Shown one piece after another: positions 9,788 through 17,657 of a stretch of 64,000 nt of DNA. The position numbers and the translations under genes were made by a program. Origin of the DNA: Nostoc sp. PCC 7107 (GTDB lineage: Bacteria; Cyanobacteriota; Cyanobacteriia; Cyanobacteriales; Nostocaceae); contig NC_019676.1 of assembly GCF_000316625.1 (NCBI RefSeq), positions 1,413,001-1,477,000 of the forward strand, given 5' to 3'. The notes beneath the pieces were generated by a model. The model made no database searches, was not told the DNA's origin, and saw only the letters and a program-made list of their open reading frames with translations. How positions within the stretch are numbered: position 1 is the stretch's first letter; every line of letters begins with the position of its first letter.

Positions 9788-10864
9788 TTACAGTAGGTCA
9801 GTAAAGCGGGAGTCATCTTGCAGGATTTTGAGAACCTGCTTAATTTCTTGGGTGCGTTCTTTATTAACGATGAGGGTAACATTGCGATCGCGCACAATCA
9901 CCACATCTTCTAAACCAATAGTAACAATTACATCCTCTGGATTAGTAGCATAAATAATTGCTCCTTGCGTATCTAAACCTATATGGGTAGCTAATTCTAC
10001 ATTGGGAGTCTCTTCTTTTTTTAACAAGCGTTCGATCGCATTCCAATCTCCTAAATCATCCCAACCAAAATCAACCGGGAGGACGTATGCTAGATTGGTT
10101 TTTTCCATGAGTGCATAGTCTATACTCTTTTTAGGTAAACCAGGGTAAATCTCAGGGCCATATTGTTCTAGGGGTTCTATAATTTCTGGAGCATGGGTGT
10201 ATAGTTCTTCCAGAACAACCCCAGCCCGAAATACGAACATTCCACTATTCCAGCTAAAGCGTCCCGTAGATAAAAAAGTTTCCGCTAATTCACGGTTAGG
10301 CTTTTCAGTAAAGCGATTGACATGATAAGCTGGCAACTCATTAAAGCTACCAATCTGTTCACCTTGTTCAATGTAGCCGTAACCAGTTGATGGAAAAGCA
10401 GGCTTGATTCCTAAAGTAACAATCGCTTTGGTGCTTGTTGCTAGTTGAGTAGCAGCCTTAAGAGTGTCTGTAAAAGCCTTTTGGTCAGCTATCCAATGGT
10501 CAGCCGGAAAAAAGCCGATGATTGCGTCTTCTCCATAACGCTTTTTAATTTCTAAACTTGTCCAAGCAACAGCTGCGGCAGTATCCCTTCCTTCTACCTC
10601 AATTAGTAAGTTTGGCGATGGGAGTTCGGGTAACTGTTGACGAACACCTTCAGCTATCTGGCTGGAAGTAATCACCCATAAGGAATCCCAACCGTCTGCC
10701 AATGGAAGCAACCGATCAGCGGTTGCTTGCAGTAAACTTCTAGAACTACCATCTAGGCTTAAAAATTGTTTAGGACGGTCTTTACGACTCACAGGCCAAA
10801 AACGCTCACCTTTGCCACCAGCGAGGATGACGGGGAACAAGGAACTATTCATGTTGTCATACAC
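9788..10864 (-). CDS. manC: Mannose-1-phosphate guanylyltransferase
   Basis: 358 residues. LAGGKGERFWPVSR near the N-terminus is the nucleotide-sugar pyrophosphorylase signature with the GDP-mannose type RPKQFLSL; FFPADHWI, GYIEQG and VNRFTEKPN are further family motifs. It makes GDP-mannose from GTP and mannose-1-phosphate for exopolysaccharide, glycoprotein and lipid glycans. There is no C-terminal isomerase domain, so it is the short single-function type. ATG at 10864 has AGG six bases upstream; a second ATG lies at 10852. It is divergent from the LCP gene. Confidence 0.93.
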   Translation of the reverse strand: MYDNMNSSLFPVILAGGKGERFWPVSRKDRPKQFLSLDGSSRSLLQATADRLLPLADGWDSLWVITSSQIAEGVRQQLPELPSPNLLIEVEGRDTAAAVAWTSLEIKKRYGEDAIIGFFPADHWIADQKAFTDTLKAATQLATSTKAIVTLGIKPAFPSTGYGYIEQGEQIGSFNELPAYHVNRFTEKPNRELAETFLSTGRFSWNSGMFVFRAGVVLEELYTHAPEIIEPLEQYGPEIYPGLPKKSIDYALMEKTNLAYVLPVDFGWDDLGDWNAIERLLKKEETPNVELATHIGLDTQGAIIYATNPEDVIVTIGLEDVVIVRDRNVTLIVNKERTQEIKQVLKILQDDSRFTDLL

Positions 10865-10969
10865 ACCTACGCAAGAACACTACAAGTGTACAGTGAGCTT
10901 TTACTCTGGCAAGATTTGTAGCTTGCATTAACATAACTTTTATGGAAGTGGTTGAGTGGGGAGAAAATT

Positions 10970-12481
10970 GTGATTAGAGAAGTTCAATTATCCGAGAATC
11001 AAGTTAAGTCTCAGCAAATACCGAATTTAGACTTAGAGAGCAAACCTGGTCAAATCCAACGGGTAGAAACTCAGGGAACGTTGCAAACAGTAGCAGATTC
11101 AGACTCAGACACTACATCTCAAACAGCATCAGCCAGTGCCACTCGCAGTGTTGTTGAGTCAGTCAGTGCAATTCCCAACGAACTGTACGATAGATTGGGC
11201 TTAAGTATGCCCCGATGGCTACTGTGGATATTGACAGTGGTGATGGGCGTGATTCTCTCAGGGCTTTTAGTCTCAACTCTGGCGCTCTGGACTCCTTTAT
11301 GGAGCAATTTGGATAAAACCGATGAGGAACTGGGTTTTGCTGGTAAAGACGAGCAAAAAGTGCCTTTACCGGGGGAATTATGGAGCAAAATTTCCCAATA
11401 CCAGCTATCACGCCCCATGAACATTTTGATTATGGGGATTGAGCCAGTCAACGGGGCTGTAGATGGCTCACCTGAAAGTTTTGCTGGCAAAAGTGACACC
11501 ATGCTTTTAGTGCGGCTCAACCCCAGTGATAAATCCATTAGGGTGCTTTCCGTTCCCAGAGATACGATGATAGCGATCCCAGAAAAAGGGTTAACCAAGC
11601 TATCAGATGCTAATCCCCAAGGCGGGCCAGTGTTGGCAGCGCGGGTAGTTAGCAGGACTTTAAATAATGCGCCGATTGACCGTTACATTCGGATTTCCAC
11701 CAGTGGCTTAAGGCAATTAGTTGATCAACTGGGTGGGATCGAAGTATTTGTACCTAAAGCAATGGAATATCATGATAGTACCAGTCAATTGAACATTAAT
11801 CTAGTGAGTGGCTGGCAAACTCTCAACGGCGAACAGGCGGAACAGTTTTCCCGCTTCCGGGAAGATGGGTTAGGGGATTTACCGAGAGTGCAGCGACAAC
11901 AAGCACTTATGGCTGCATTAATCCAACGCCTCAATAGTCCTACTGTCGTACCGAAATTGCCCCAATTAACCCGTATTATGCGGAAGTATTTTGATACCAA
12001 CTTAAAGATAGAAGAAATGATGGCATTGGTAAATTTCTCCGTAAATGTAGAGCGGGATAATTTCCAAATGACCACTGTACCTGGTACTTTCAGCCGTTTC
12101 AGTCAAGACCCTAATAGCTATTGGCTGAATATGACTGGGCAACAGAATCTACTGAATAATTATGTTGGGGTAGATGTACCTGGACTCAAACCAGATACAC
12201 GTCCGGTTTCTAACCTCAAAATTGCTATTCAAAATGCCTCTAATCAACCACAAGTAACCGAAAAAGTTATTGCTTATCTCAAAGAGAAAGGCTTTAAAAA
12301 TATTTACACAGTATCAGATTGGCCTGACAGCCAGCGCCAAACCCAGATTATTGTCCAAAGAGGTAGCCGACAGCCAGGAATTGACTTACAAAAAGTCTTA
12401 GGCTTAGGTCAAATTGAAGTCTCAACATCTGGAGATTTGGAATCTGATATCACAATTCGGATTGGTAAAGATTGGAAATAA
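10970..12481 (+). CDS. LytR-CpsA-Psr (LCP) family protein with LytR C-terminal domain
   Basis: 503 residues from GTG 10970, chosen because GGGGAG lies six bases upstream; a TTG at 10952 is in frame but lacks such a site. A Ser/Thr-rich cytoplasmic segment is followed by one membrane helix around residues 85-108, then the LCP domain (MNILIMGIEP, KSDTMLLVRLNP, VLSVPRDT, SRFREDGLGDLPRVQRQQ) with its conserved arginines, then a LytR_C domain (LKIAIQNASNQPQVTEKV). LCP enzymes attach undecaprenyl-linked glycans to peptidoglycan or release exopolymers. The adjacent GDP-mannose gene fits a glycan role. Confidence 0.93.
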   Translation: MIREVQLSENQVKSQQIPNLDLESKPGQIQRVETQGTLQTVADSDSDTTSQTASASATRSVVESVSAIPNELYDRLGLSMPRWLLWILTVVMGVILSGLLVSTLALWTPLWSNLDKTDEELGFAGKDEQKVPLPGELWSKISQYQLSRPMNILIMGIEPVNGAVDGSPESFAGKSDTMLLVRLNPSDKSIRVLSVPRDTMIAIPEKGLTKLSDANPQGGPVLAARVVSRTLNNAPIDRYIRISTSGLRQLVDQLGGIEVFVPKAMEYHDSTSQLNINLVSGWQTLNGEQAEQFSRFREDGLGDLPRVQRQQALMAALIQRLNSPTVVPKLPQLTRIMRKYFDTNLKIEEMMALVNFSVNVERDNFQMTTVPGTFSRFSQDPNSYWLNMTGQQNLLNNYVGVDVPGLKPDTRPVSNLKIAIQNASNQPQVTEKVIAYLKEKGFKNIYTVSDWPDSQRQTQIIVQRGSRQPGIDLQKVLGLGQIEVSTSGDLESDITIRIGKDWK

Positions 12482-12596
12482 TTAGTAGTCATTAGTCAAT
12501 TGTCATTAGTCAATTGTTTTTACTTATTAATTACTTGTTAGCCTACTTGTGATACTCACTCTTGACTAGGGACTATTGACTCTTGACTATAAAGCT
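12482..12596. repeat. Short tandem repeats after the LCP gene
   Basis: Units based on CATTAGTCAATTG occur twice at about 12489-12516, and GACTATTGACTCTTGACTA-type units near 12564-12590. These are heptamer-type repeats of the cyanobacterial STRR class, without a gene. Confidence 0.55.
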
Positions 12597-12805
12597 ATGA
12601 AAAAGATTTGTCCGAGATTATCAAGTTTAACACAATCAAAGTTAACCCATTCCTCATAACTCACTAGTGAAGTTAGTAAAGTTATGAAAAAGATTTGGCT
12701 GAGATTATTAATTTTGGCACAATAAAATTTCAATCAGTCCTCATCATTAAGTAATGATGTACGTAAAGTTATGAAAAAGATTTGGCAGAAATTATTAAGT
12801 TTAAT
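12597..12805 (+). repeat. 87-bp tandem repeat containing the start region of the pentapeptide gene
   Basis: ATGAAAAAGATTTG occurs at 12597, 12684 and 12771, at exact 87-base intervals; the third copy is the real start of the following gene. The first two units align base for base over 87 positions with roughly three quarters identity, and both end TAAAGTT just before the next ATG. The first two copies can be read for 20 and 13 codons (MKKICPRLSS..., MKKIWLRLLILAQ) before a stop. A perfect palindrome CATCATTA-AG-TAATGATG lies in unit 2 at 12742-12759. Confidence 0.85.
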
Positions 12806-13277
12806 TATGATTCTGCTTTTAGCTGGTTTGTGGGTAATACTTAGCCCACGACCAGCTTTTGCACAAATTAATACAATTAACTACAGCAATGCCAATTTAG
12901 AAAACCGCGACTTTGCCAATGCCGATTTAGCAGGTGTAACTTTTGTGGCAGCGGAAATGCGGGGTACAAACTTCCAAGCAGCAAATTTAACAAACGCCAT
13001 TTTTACTAAAGGTGTTTTATTAAAGGCTAATTTAGAAGGCGCTAACTTAACAGGTGCTTTAGTAGACCGTGTGACTTTAGATGGTGCTAATTTAAAAAAT
13101 GCTAATTTCACAGAAGCTACTTTAACCCGTAGCCGTTTTTACGATGCTGACATTACAGGCGCGGATTTTACAGATGCGTTAATTGACCGCTATCAAATTT
13201 CTTTACTGTGTGAAAGGGCTGATGGAGTAAATCCGGTTACGGGTGTAGCAACTAGAGAGAGTTTGGGTTGTAAATAA
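12771..13277 (+). CDS. Secreted pentapeptide-repeat protein
   Basis: 168 residues. A signal peptide ([20 protein letters not shown] ... PAFAQ) ends near residue 31. Residues 40-135 are A(D/N)Lxx pentapeptide repeats ([32 protein letters not shown]) that fold into a right-handed quadrilateral beta helix. The C-terminal motif [13 protein letters not shown] with a final Cys is shared with the protein at 44850-45359, suggesting a disulphide-capped, lumenal or periplasmic family. Function is not known. Its start region is one of three 87-bp tandem copies. Confidence 0.88.
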   Translation: MKKIWQKLLSLIMILLLAGLWVILSPRPAFAQINTINYSNANLENRDFANADLAGVTFVAAEMRGTNFQAANLTNAIFTKGVLLKANLEGANLTGALVDRVTLDGANLKNANFTEATLTRSRFYDADITGADFTDALIDRYQISLLCERADGVNPVTGVATRESLGCK

Positions 13278-13391
13278 AAGAATGAAGGGTGAAGTTTGAA
13301 GTATGAAATATATTAATTAAATATTTATTTTTGGGATTTCAGCTTTTAGCCTAGAAATTTCATCCGTCTTCAGACTTGTCGGGTATTATTT

Positions 13392-14996
13392 GTGACTAAT
13401 CAAGAACAAAAATCTTCTCGTTCTTTCGCTGGGATTGCTGGCATTGTTGCCGCAGCCACGCTAATTAGTAAAGTATTTGGTTTGATACGGCAGCAAGCGA
13501 TCGCTGCCGCTTTTGGTGTTGGTGCAGCTGCTACTGCTTATAGCTATGCCTATATTATTCCTGGCTTTTTATTGATATTACTGGGTGGTGTGAATGGGCC
13601 GTTACACAGCGCTGTTGTGAGTGTTTTAGCCAAACGCCAGCGAGAAGAAGCCGCGCCTGTGGTAGAAACAGTAACAACGCTGGTAGGTGGAGTACTGTTA
13701 TTGGTGACTGTTGCTCAGGTTTTCTTAGCCGATACGATTGTTGATATTGTCGGTCATGGTTTGTCAGCGACTACACGCGCGATCGCTATTCAACAACTGC
13801 AAATTATGGCCCCAATGGCGTTATTTTCCGGTTTGATTGGCATTGGCTTCGGTACCCTCAATGCAGCTAATCAATATTGGTTACTCTCTATCAGCCCTTT
13901 ATTATCTAGTATTACCGTAGTTGCAGGAATCGGTATTTTGACTTTGCAATTGGGCAAAGACATAATTCTGCCAGAATACGCCTTTATGGGTGGTATGGTG
14001 TTAGCTTGGGGAACTCTAGCTGGCGCAATTCTTCAGTGGGTAGTGCAGTTAATTGTGCAGTGGCGATTAGGACTGGGGACACTGCGGCTAAGCTTTGATT
14101 TTAAAGCCCCTGCCGTTCAAGAAGTCATTAAAATCATGACTCCGGCAACAATTTCTTCGGGAATGATGCCGATTAATGTTGCTACTGACCTTTATTTTGC
14201 CAGTCCTATCCCCGGTGCTGCGGCTGGTTTTAACTATGCTAATCTGCTAGTTCAAACACCTTTAGGGATTATCTCTAATATTATTTTGTTGCCTTTATTG
14301 CCCATCTTCGCCAAACTAGCGGAACCAGACAATTGGCCTGATTTAAAATTACGCATTCGCCAAGGTTTATTACTCACAGCCTGCACTATGCTACCACTGG
14401 GGGCTTTGATGGTGGTGTTATCTGTACCAATTGTGCAGATAGTATATGAACGCGGCGCTTTTAAGCAAGAAGCTACACAGTTAGTTTCTTCGTTATTGGT
14501 CGCTTATGGTATCGGGATGTTTGTTTACTTAGGGCGTGATGTGTTAGTGCGAGTATTTTACGCCTTGGGAGATGGACAAACCCCTTTTCGCATCAGCACT
14601 TTCAACATTCTGTTGAACGTTGTACTTGATTATTTTTTCGTTAAACCCTTTGGCGCACCGGGTTTAGTATTAGCAACTGTTGGTGTTAATTGCAGTTCGA
14701 TGTTAATGCTGTTATGGTTACTCGATCGCAAACTTAACGGTTTACCTTGGCGGGAATGGAGTTTGCCAATTTTGGGTTTAGCTGGTGGTAGTGTTGTCGC
14801 TGGAATAGCCAGCTATGGTACTTTGTTTGGTTTACAGCAGTTATTAGGTACAAAAGGTTTAATAATTCAGTTGGTAGAGTTGTCAATTTCTGGTTTAGTG
14901 GGTTTAGTTGTGTTTGGTGCGATCGCTTCACTTATGAAAATCCCAGAAGTAAATACTTTTGTGATCCGTATGCGCCAGCGTTTCTTAAAAAAATAA
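13392..14996 (+). CDS. murJ: Lipid II flippase MurJ
   Basis: 534 residues, GTG start. A MurJ/MviN protein: about 14 hydrophobic segments, N-terminal ATLISKVFGLIRQQAIAAAFG with the conserved arginine, GRDVLVRVFYALGDGQTPF in the second half. It flips lipid II across the inner membrane for peptidoglycan synthesis and also belongs to the MOP superfamily. Some cyanobacterial paralogues act in export of other lipid-linked glycans, so the exact substrate is inferred. A strong palindrome downstream looks like its terminator. Confidence 0.93.
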   Translation: MTNQEQKSSRSFAGIAGIVAAATLISKVFGLIRQQAIAAAFGVGAAATAYSYAYIIPGFLLILLGGVNGPLHSAVVSVLAKRQREEAAPVVETVTTLVGGVLLLVTVAQVFLADTIVDIVGHGLSATTRAIAIQQLQIMAPMALFSGLIGIGFGTLNAANQYWLLSISPLLSSITVVAGIGILTLQLGKDIILPEYAFMGGMVLAWGTLAGAILQWVVQLIVQWRLGLGTLRLSFDFKAPAVQEVIKIMTPATISSGMMPINVATDLYFASPIPGAAAGFNYANLLVQTPLGIISNIILLPLLPIFAKLAEPDNWPDLKLRIRQGLLLTACTMLPLGALMVVLSVPIVQIVYERGAFKQEATQLVSSLLVAYGIGMFVYLGRDVLVRVFYALGDGQTPFRISTFNILLNVVLDYFFVKPFGAPGLVLATVGVNCSSMLMLLWLLDRKLNGLPWREWSLPILGLAGGSVVAGIASYGTLFGLQQLLGTKGLIIQLVELSISGLVGLVVFGAIASLMKIPEVNTFVIRMRQRFLKK

Positions 14997-15023
14997 CTTC
15001 GAGAATCTGGGTTGTTTCTCTAG

Positions 15024-15049
15024 TTCACCCAATTGGGTGAAAGATTTTT
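15024..15049 (+). terminator. Likely rho-independent terminator of murJ
   Basis: TTCACCCAATTGGGTGAA is a perfect 18-base palindrome, 28 bases after the murJ stop, followed by AGATTTTT. A second weaker hairpin, CACTCA...TGAGTG, follows at 15050-15071. Confidence 0.65.
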
Positions 15050-15151
15050 CACTCACTCGGCTACTTGAGTGTAGGAGGGTAAAACTGGTTAAAAAAGCGA
15101 CTCTAGTAGTAGAGAGCATTGATTGCACTCAACTCTAGTGGAGAAAAACTT

Positions 15152-15664
15152 ATGAAACTCAGAACTTTAACTACTTCTGCATTTGTAGTTGCTTCTATCG
15201 TCCTCTCAGCTGGAATTGCTGCTGCTCAAACAGCTGGTACTAACGGTAGCTATATCGGTGTTGGTGTTGCAGCAGGAGCTACTAGTGGCGGACAAAGAAA
15301 TGATGATGCTCAATTTGGTGGTAACGTACAAGGACGTTACGCCGTACCCAATGCGCCTGTATCACTGCGGGGAGCCGTTTTGTTCGGTGGTGATACAACT
15401 TCCTTGATGCCTATAGTGACTTACGATGCGCCTATTGCCAAAAACACTAATGTTTATGTTGGTGGTGGTTATTCGTTTTTGACTGATGAAGGTCACAACA
15501 CCCCTTTAGGTAATCGCAATGCACCTGTAGTGACTTTGGGCGTAGAATCTGAAGTGAGCAAAAACATCATCGCCTATGGTGATGCTAAATGGGGCATTGA
15601 TGCTTACAAAAACAGTGATGCTGATGCTGTGAGTTTCCAAGCAGGATTAGGCTATCGTTTTTAG
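15152..15664 (+). CDS. Small outer-membrane beta-barrel protein
   Basis: 170 residues from ATG 15152 with GTGGAG about 11 bases upstream; the frame is open to 15119 but that ATG gives a poor signal peptide. A cleavable signal ends at AGIAAAQT. The mature part alternates Gly-rich amphipathic strands (GSYIGVGVAAGAT, NTNVYVGGGYSFL) and ends in GLGYRF, with the terminal aromatic residue that the BAM complex recognises. About eight strands are plausible, as in OmpA-like or OmpX-like barrels. No catalytic motif is visible; role unknown. Confidence 0.75.
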   Translation: MKLRTLTTSAFVVASIVLSAGIAAAQTAGTNGSYIGVGVAAGATSGGQRNDDAQFGGNVQGRYAVPNAPVSLRGAVLFGGDTTSLMPIVTYDAPIAKNTNVYVGGGYSFLTDEGHNTPLGNRNAPVVTLGVESEVSKNIIAYGDAKWGIDAYKNSDADAVSFQAGLGYRF

Positions 15665-16247
15665 ATTAGGACTTACGCATAAAACCGAAAAATCAAGGTT
15701 TTTAACAAGGGTATGAGGCACTACGGTTCAGATAAGAAAACTAAATCAAAACAGAACCAACAAATAATTACTCAACCAAAAACGCAAGAATGATTTTGCA
15801 GGGGGTTTGGGGGACGCAACCGTCACCCAATCGGGTGTTTTTCAACGCAGAGGGGCGCAGAGTCAAGCGCAAAGTTGAGGCAGAGAGAAGTTGCCAGGAG
15901 GGTTTCCCTCCAAGCAAACTTCGGTGGGGTTGCCTAATTTTATTAGCAATGTATTTAGTACTTCAGCAGATTAGGAAATGCTATGTTGATCGTTTTTATT
16001 CTTTCCCTTATACCCCTACCCCCTGACACCCAAAGCTCAGTCACATAATTGATTTAAGTTTTACAAGCGTGCTATTCTACCTCTACACCTAATCTTCACA
16101 GATAATCTTGGTGGGTAAGTTCTACATTAATTAAAGGGATAGATGACATTCCCTTGCGGCGAAGCACCTACCCCCTGATAGCTGCCCAGATGACTAAACC
16201 TGGAACCCTATAATTTGGTATCTTATTCACCCAGTATCAACGGAGAG
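15665..16247. other. Intergenic region with repetitive sequence
   Basis: Part of an 1100-bp stretch without an intact recognised gene. It begins with TTAGGACTTACGCATAAAACC, a sequence type that recurs between genes in many cyanobacteria, and holds the CGCAGAGGGGCGCAGAG repeat near 15846. An open frame at 15790-16026 is built from that repeat and is not a credible gene. Confidence 0.5.
15824..15842 (+). terminator. Terminator-like hairpin
   Basis: CACCC-AATC-GGGTG followed by TTTTT. Short stem, but the classical layout; it may end transcripts from the barrel-protein gene 160 bp upstream. Confidence 0.4.
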
Positions 16248-16385
16248 ATGTTGATTGTCACTGGGATAGATACGGATATAGAAGATATTTATGAAAACAT
16301 TGTAAAGATGTTGAGAAATGACGCTAAATTGTGCATTTGCAGGAAAATTATCAGTGATTATCCTGATTACATCCTCACAGCATAA
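16248..16385 (+). CDS. Possible 45-residue small protein
   Basis: ATG 16248 is preceded by CGGAGAG, placed very close to the start. The peptide MLIVTGIDTDIEDIYENIVK... ends at TAA 16383. Composition is protein-like, with acidic helix-forming residues and two cysteines, but there is no recognised family. It lies just before the decayed gene at 16409-16717 and may itself be a remnant. Confidence 0.25.
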   Translation: MLIVTGIDTDIEDIYENIVKMLRNDAKLCICRKIISDYPDYILTA

Positions 16386-16408
16386 GTAATTAAACACCCA
16401 AGTATTGA

Positions 16409-16717
16409 ACCTTTGCCAAAGCTCTCTATAGTGAAGTGGCAATAATTGAACTAAATTTAACTGAACAAGTATAACTGCAACTAGTTACAGTACGCGATCG
16501 TCATAGCGAATTACTCAATTACAATCCGGCGAATAAAATGCCAACATTAGCTACTGATAACGGATTTATTTTAAGTGAAACTCGCATCACTACTGCTTAT
16601 CTTAATCATTAGTCGCCTGGGCAACAATTAGCAGAAACCTTAAGCGTGATTCAAAGTGTGGGAATTGGTGTGGTGACATTAGGAATTGTGTTGCTAAGTG
16701 TAGAGAGGCATAGTTAG
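16409..16717 (+). pseudogene. Decayed glutathione S-transferase-like gene
   Basis: Reading in one frame from 16409, with two stops (TAA 16472-16474, TAG 16610-16612), gives IELNLTEQV*LQLVTV, then LLNYNPANKMPTLATDNGF, then ILSETRITTAYLNH*SPGQQ and a helical end VIQSVGIGVVTLGIVLLSVERHS. This follows the GST N-terminal thioredoxin-fold pattern (NPxxKxPTLxxDxGFxLxETRxIxxYL) and the start of the helical domain. The conserved N-terminal catalytic segment and most of the C-terminal domain are missing. Recognition is by eye. Confidence 0.6.
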
Positions 16718-16765
16718 TTATAAAGTCTGAATTTCTTAAGTAAATATGATTAATTGGTATAAGAT

Positions 16766-17422
16766 ATGCCTACTAACGCTATCCTGTTTGATTTAGATGG
16801 GACACTGACAGACCCTAAGCCGGGAATTACTCGCTGTATTCAGTATGCGCTGTCTGAACTCGGTCACAAACCACCAGAAGCTGATGAATTGAATTGGTGT
16901 ATTGGCCCGCCAATTAAAGACAGTTTTTCTCAGTTGCTGAAGACTTCAGATGAGGCAATGCTGGCACAAGCCATCTCACTATATCGCAGTCGTTTTTCTA
17001 CGATTGGCTTATTTGAAAATACTCTTTATCCCCAAGTTTTAGAAACTCTCACAGCTATTCGTTGTGCTGGTTATCAAACCTTTGTGGCAACTTCTAAACC
17101 TTATATTTACGCGATGCGGATTATTGAATATTTTGGTTTATCGCTGCTGTTCGATGGTGTTTATGGTAGTGAACTTGATGGAGTGCGGAGTGTCAAAGCT
17201 GATTTAATTCATTATATTTTAGTGACAGAAAATCTTTTACCTGCGAATGCGGTGATGGTAGGCGATCGCAAACACGACATAATTGGAGCCAAGCACCATC
17301 AGATTACTACAATTGGTGTGACCTATGGCTATGGCACTGAGCAAGAGTTACAAACCCACGGTGCAGATTTTATTGCCCATTCTCCAGATGAGATTGCCAA
17401 ATTTCTGATATGGCAATCCTAA
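16766..17422 (+). CDS. HAD-superfamily phosphatase, phosphoglycolate-phosphatase-like
   Basis: 218 residues. HAD motif I DLDGT with nucleophile Asp9 and acid Asp11, motif II VATSKP, the motif III lysine near VKADLI, and motif IV VMVGDRKHDIIGAK. The cap domain lies between residues 15 and 85, making it a class I (HAD-IA) member like Gph and YfnB. Phosphoglycolate phosphatase is the best-known activity, needed for photorespiration in cyanobacteria, but paralogues act on other sugar phosphates or pyrophosphate, so the substrate stays open. Confidence 0.88.
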   Translation: MPTNAILFDLDGTLTDPKPGITRCIQYALSELGHKPPEADELNWCIGPPIKDSFSQLLKTSDEAMLAQAISLYRSRFSTIGLFENTLYPQVLETLTAIRCAGYQTFVATSKPYIYAMRIIEYFGLSLLFDGVYGSELDGVRSVKADLIHYILVTENLLPANAVMVGDRKHDIIGAKHHQITTIGVTYGYGTEQELQTHGADFIAHSPDEIAKFLIWQS

Positions 17423-17657
17423 ATAAGTTGTGCAATTTCTCGTTTAAATAATTTGGGCTTTTATGGATTCAGAAGTAATGGAAAAATTTTATATAAAAAA
17501 ATTATTTTTTCTTAACTTTTTGAAGTTAACTACTTGGCAAGATGCAAAATTTAATATTCAAAAAGCTTTTAAACGCACACTAGCTCATGTATACTTTAAA
17601 TCATCTATAAGTTTACATAGAGTTTTAATTTAAAATAAGTATGTTAGCAGTTTTTTT

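Noticed and set aside
12881-13111. Minus-strand frame rich in Lys/Ala/Phe
   Set aside because: Mirror of the pentapeptide repeats; the same effect appears opposite the pentapeptide gene at 44875-45273.
15790-16026. 78-codon plus-strand open frame
   Set aside because: It consists of a CGCAGAGGGGCGCAGAG-type intergenic repeat and low-complexity sequence; no ribosome-binding site or family.
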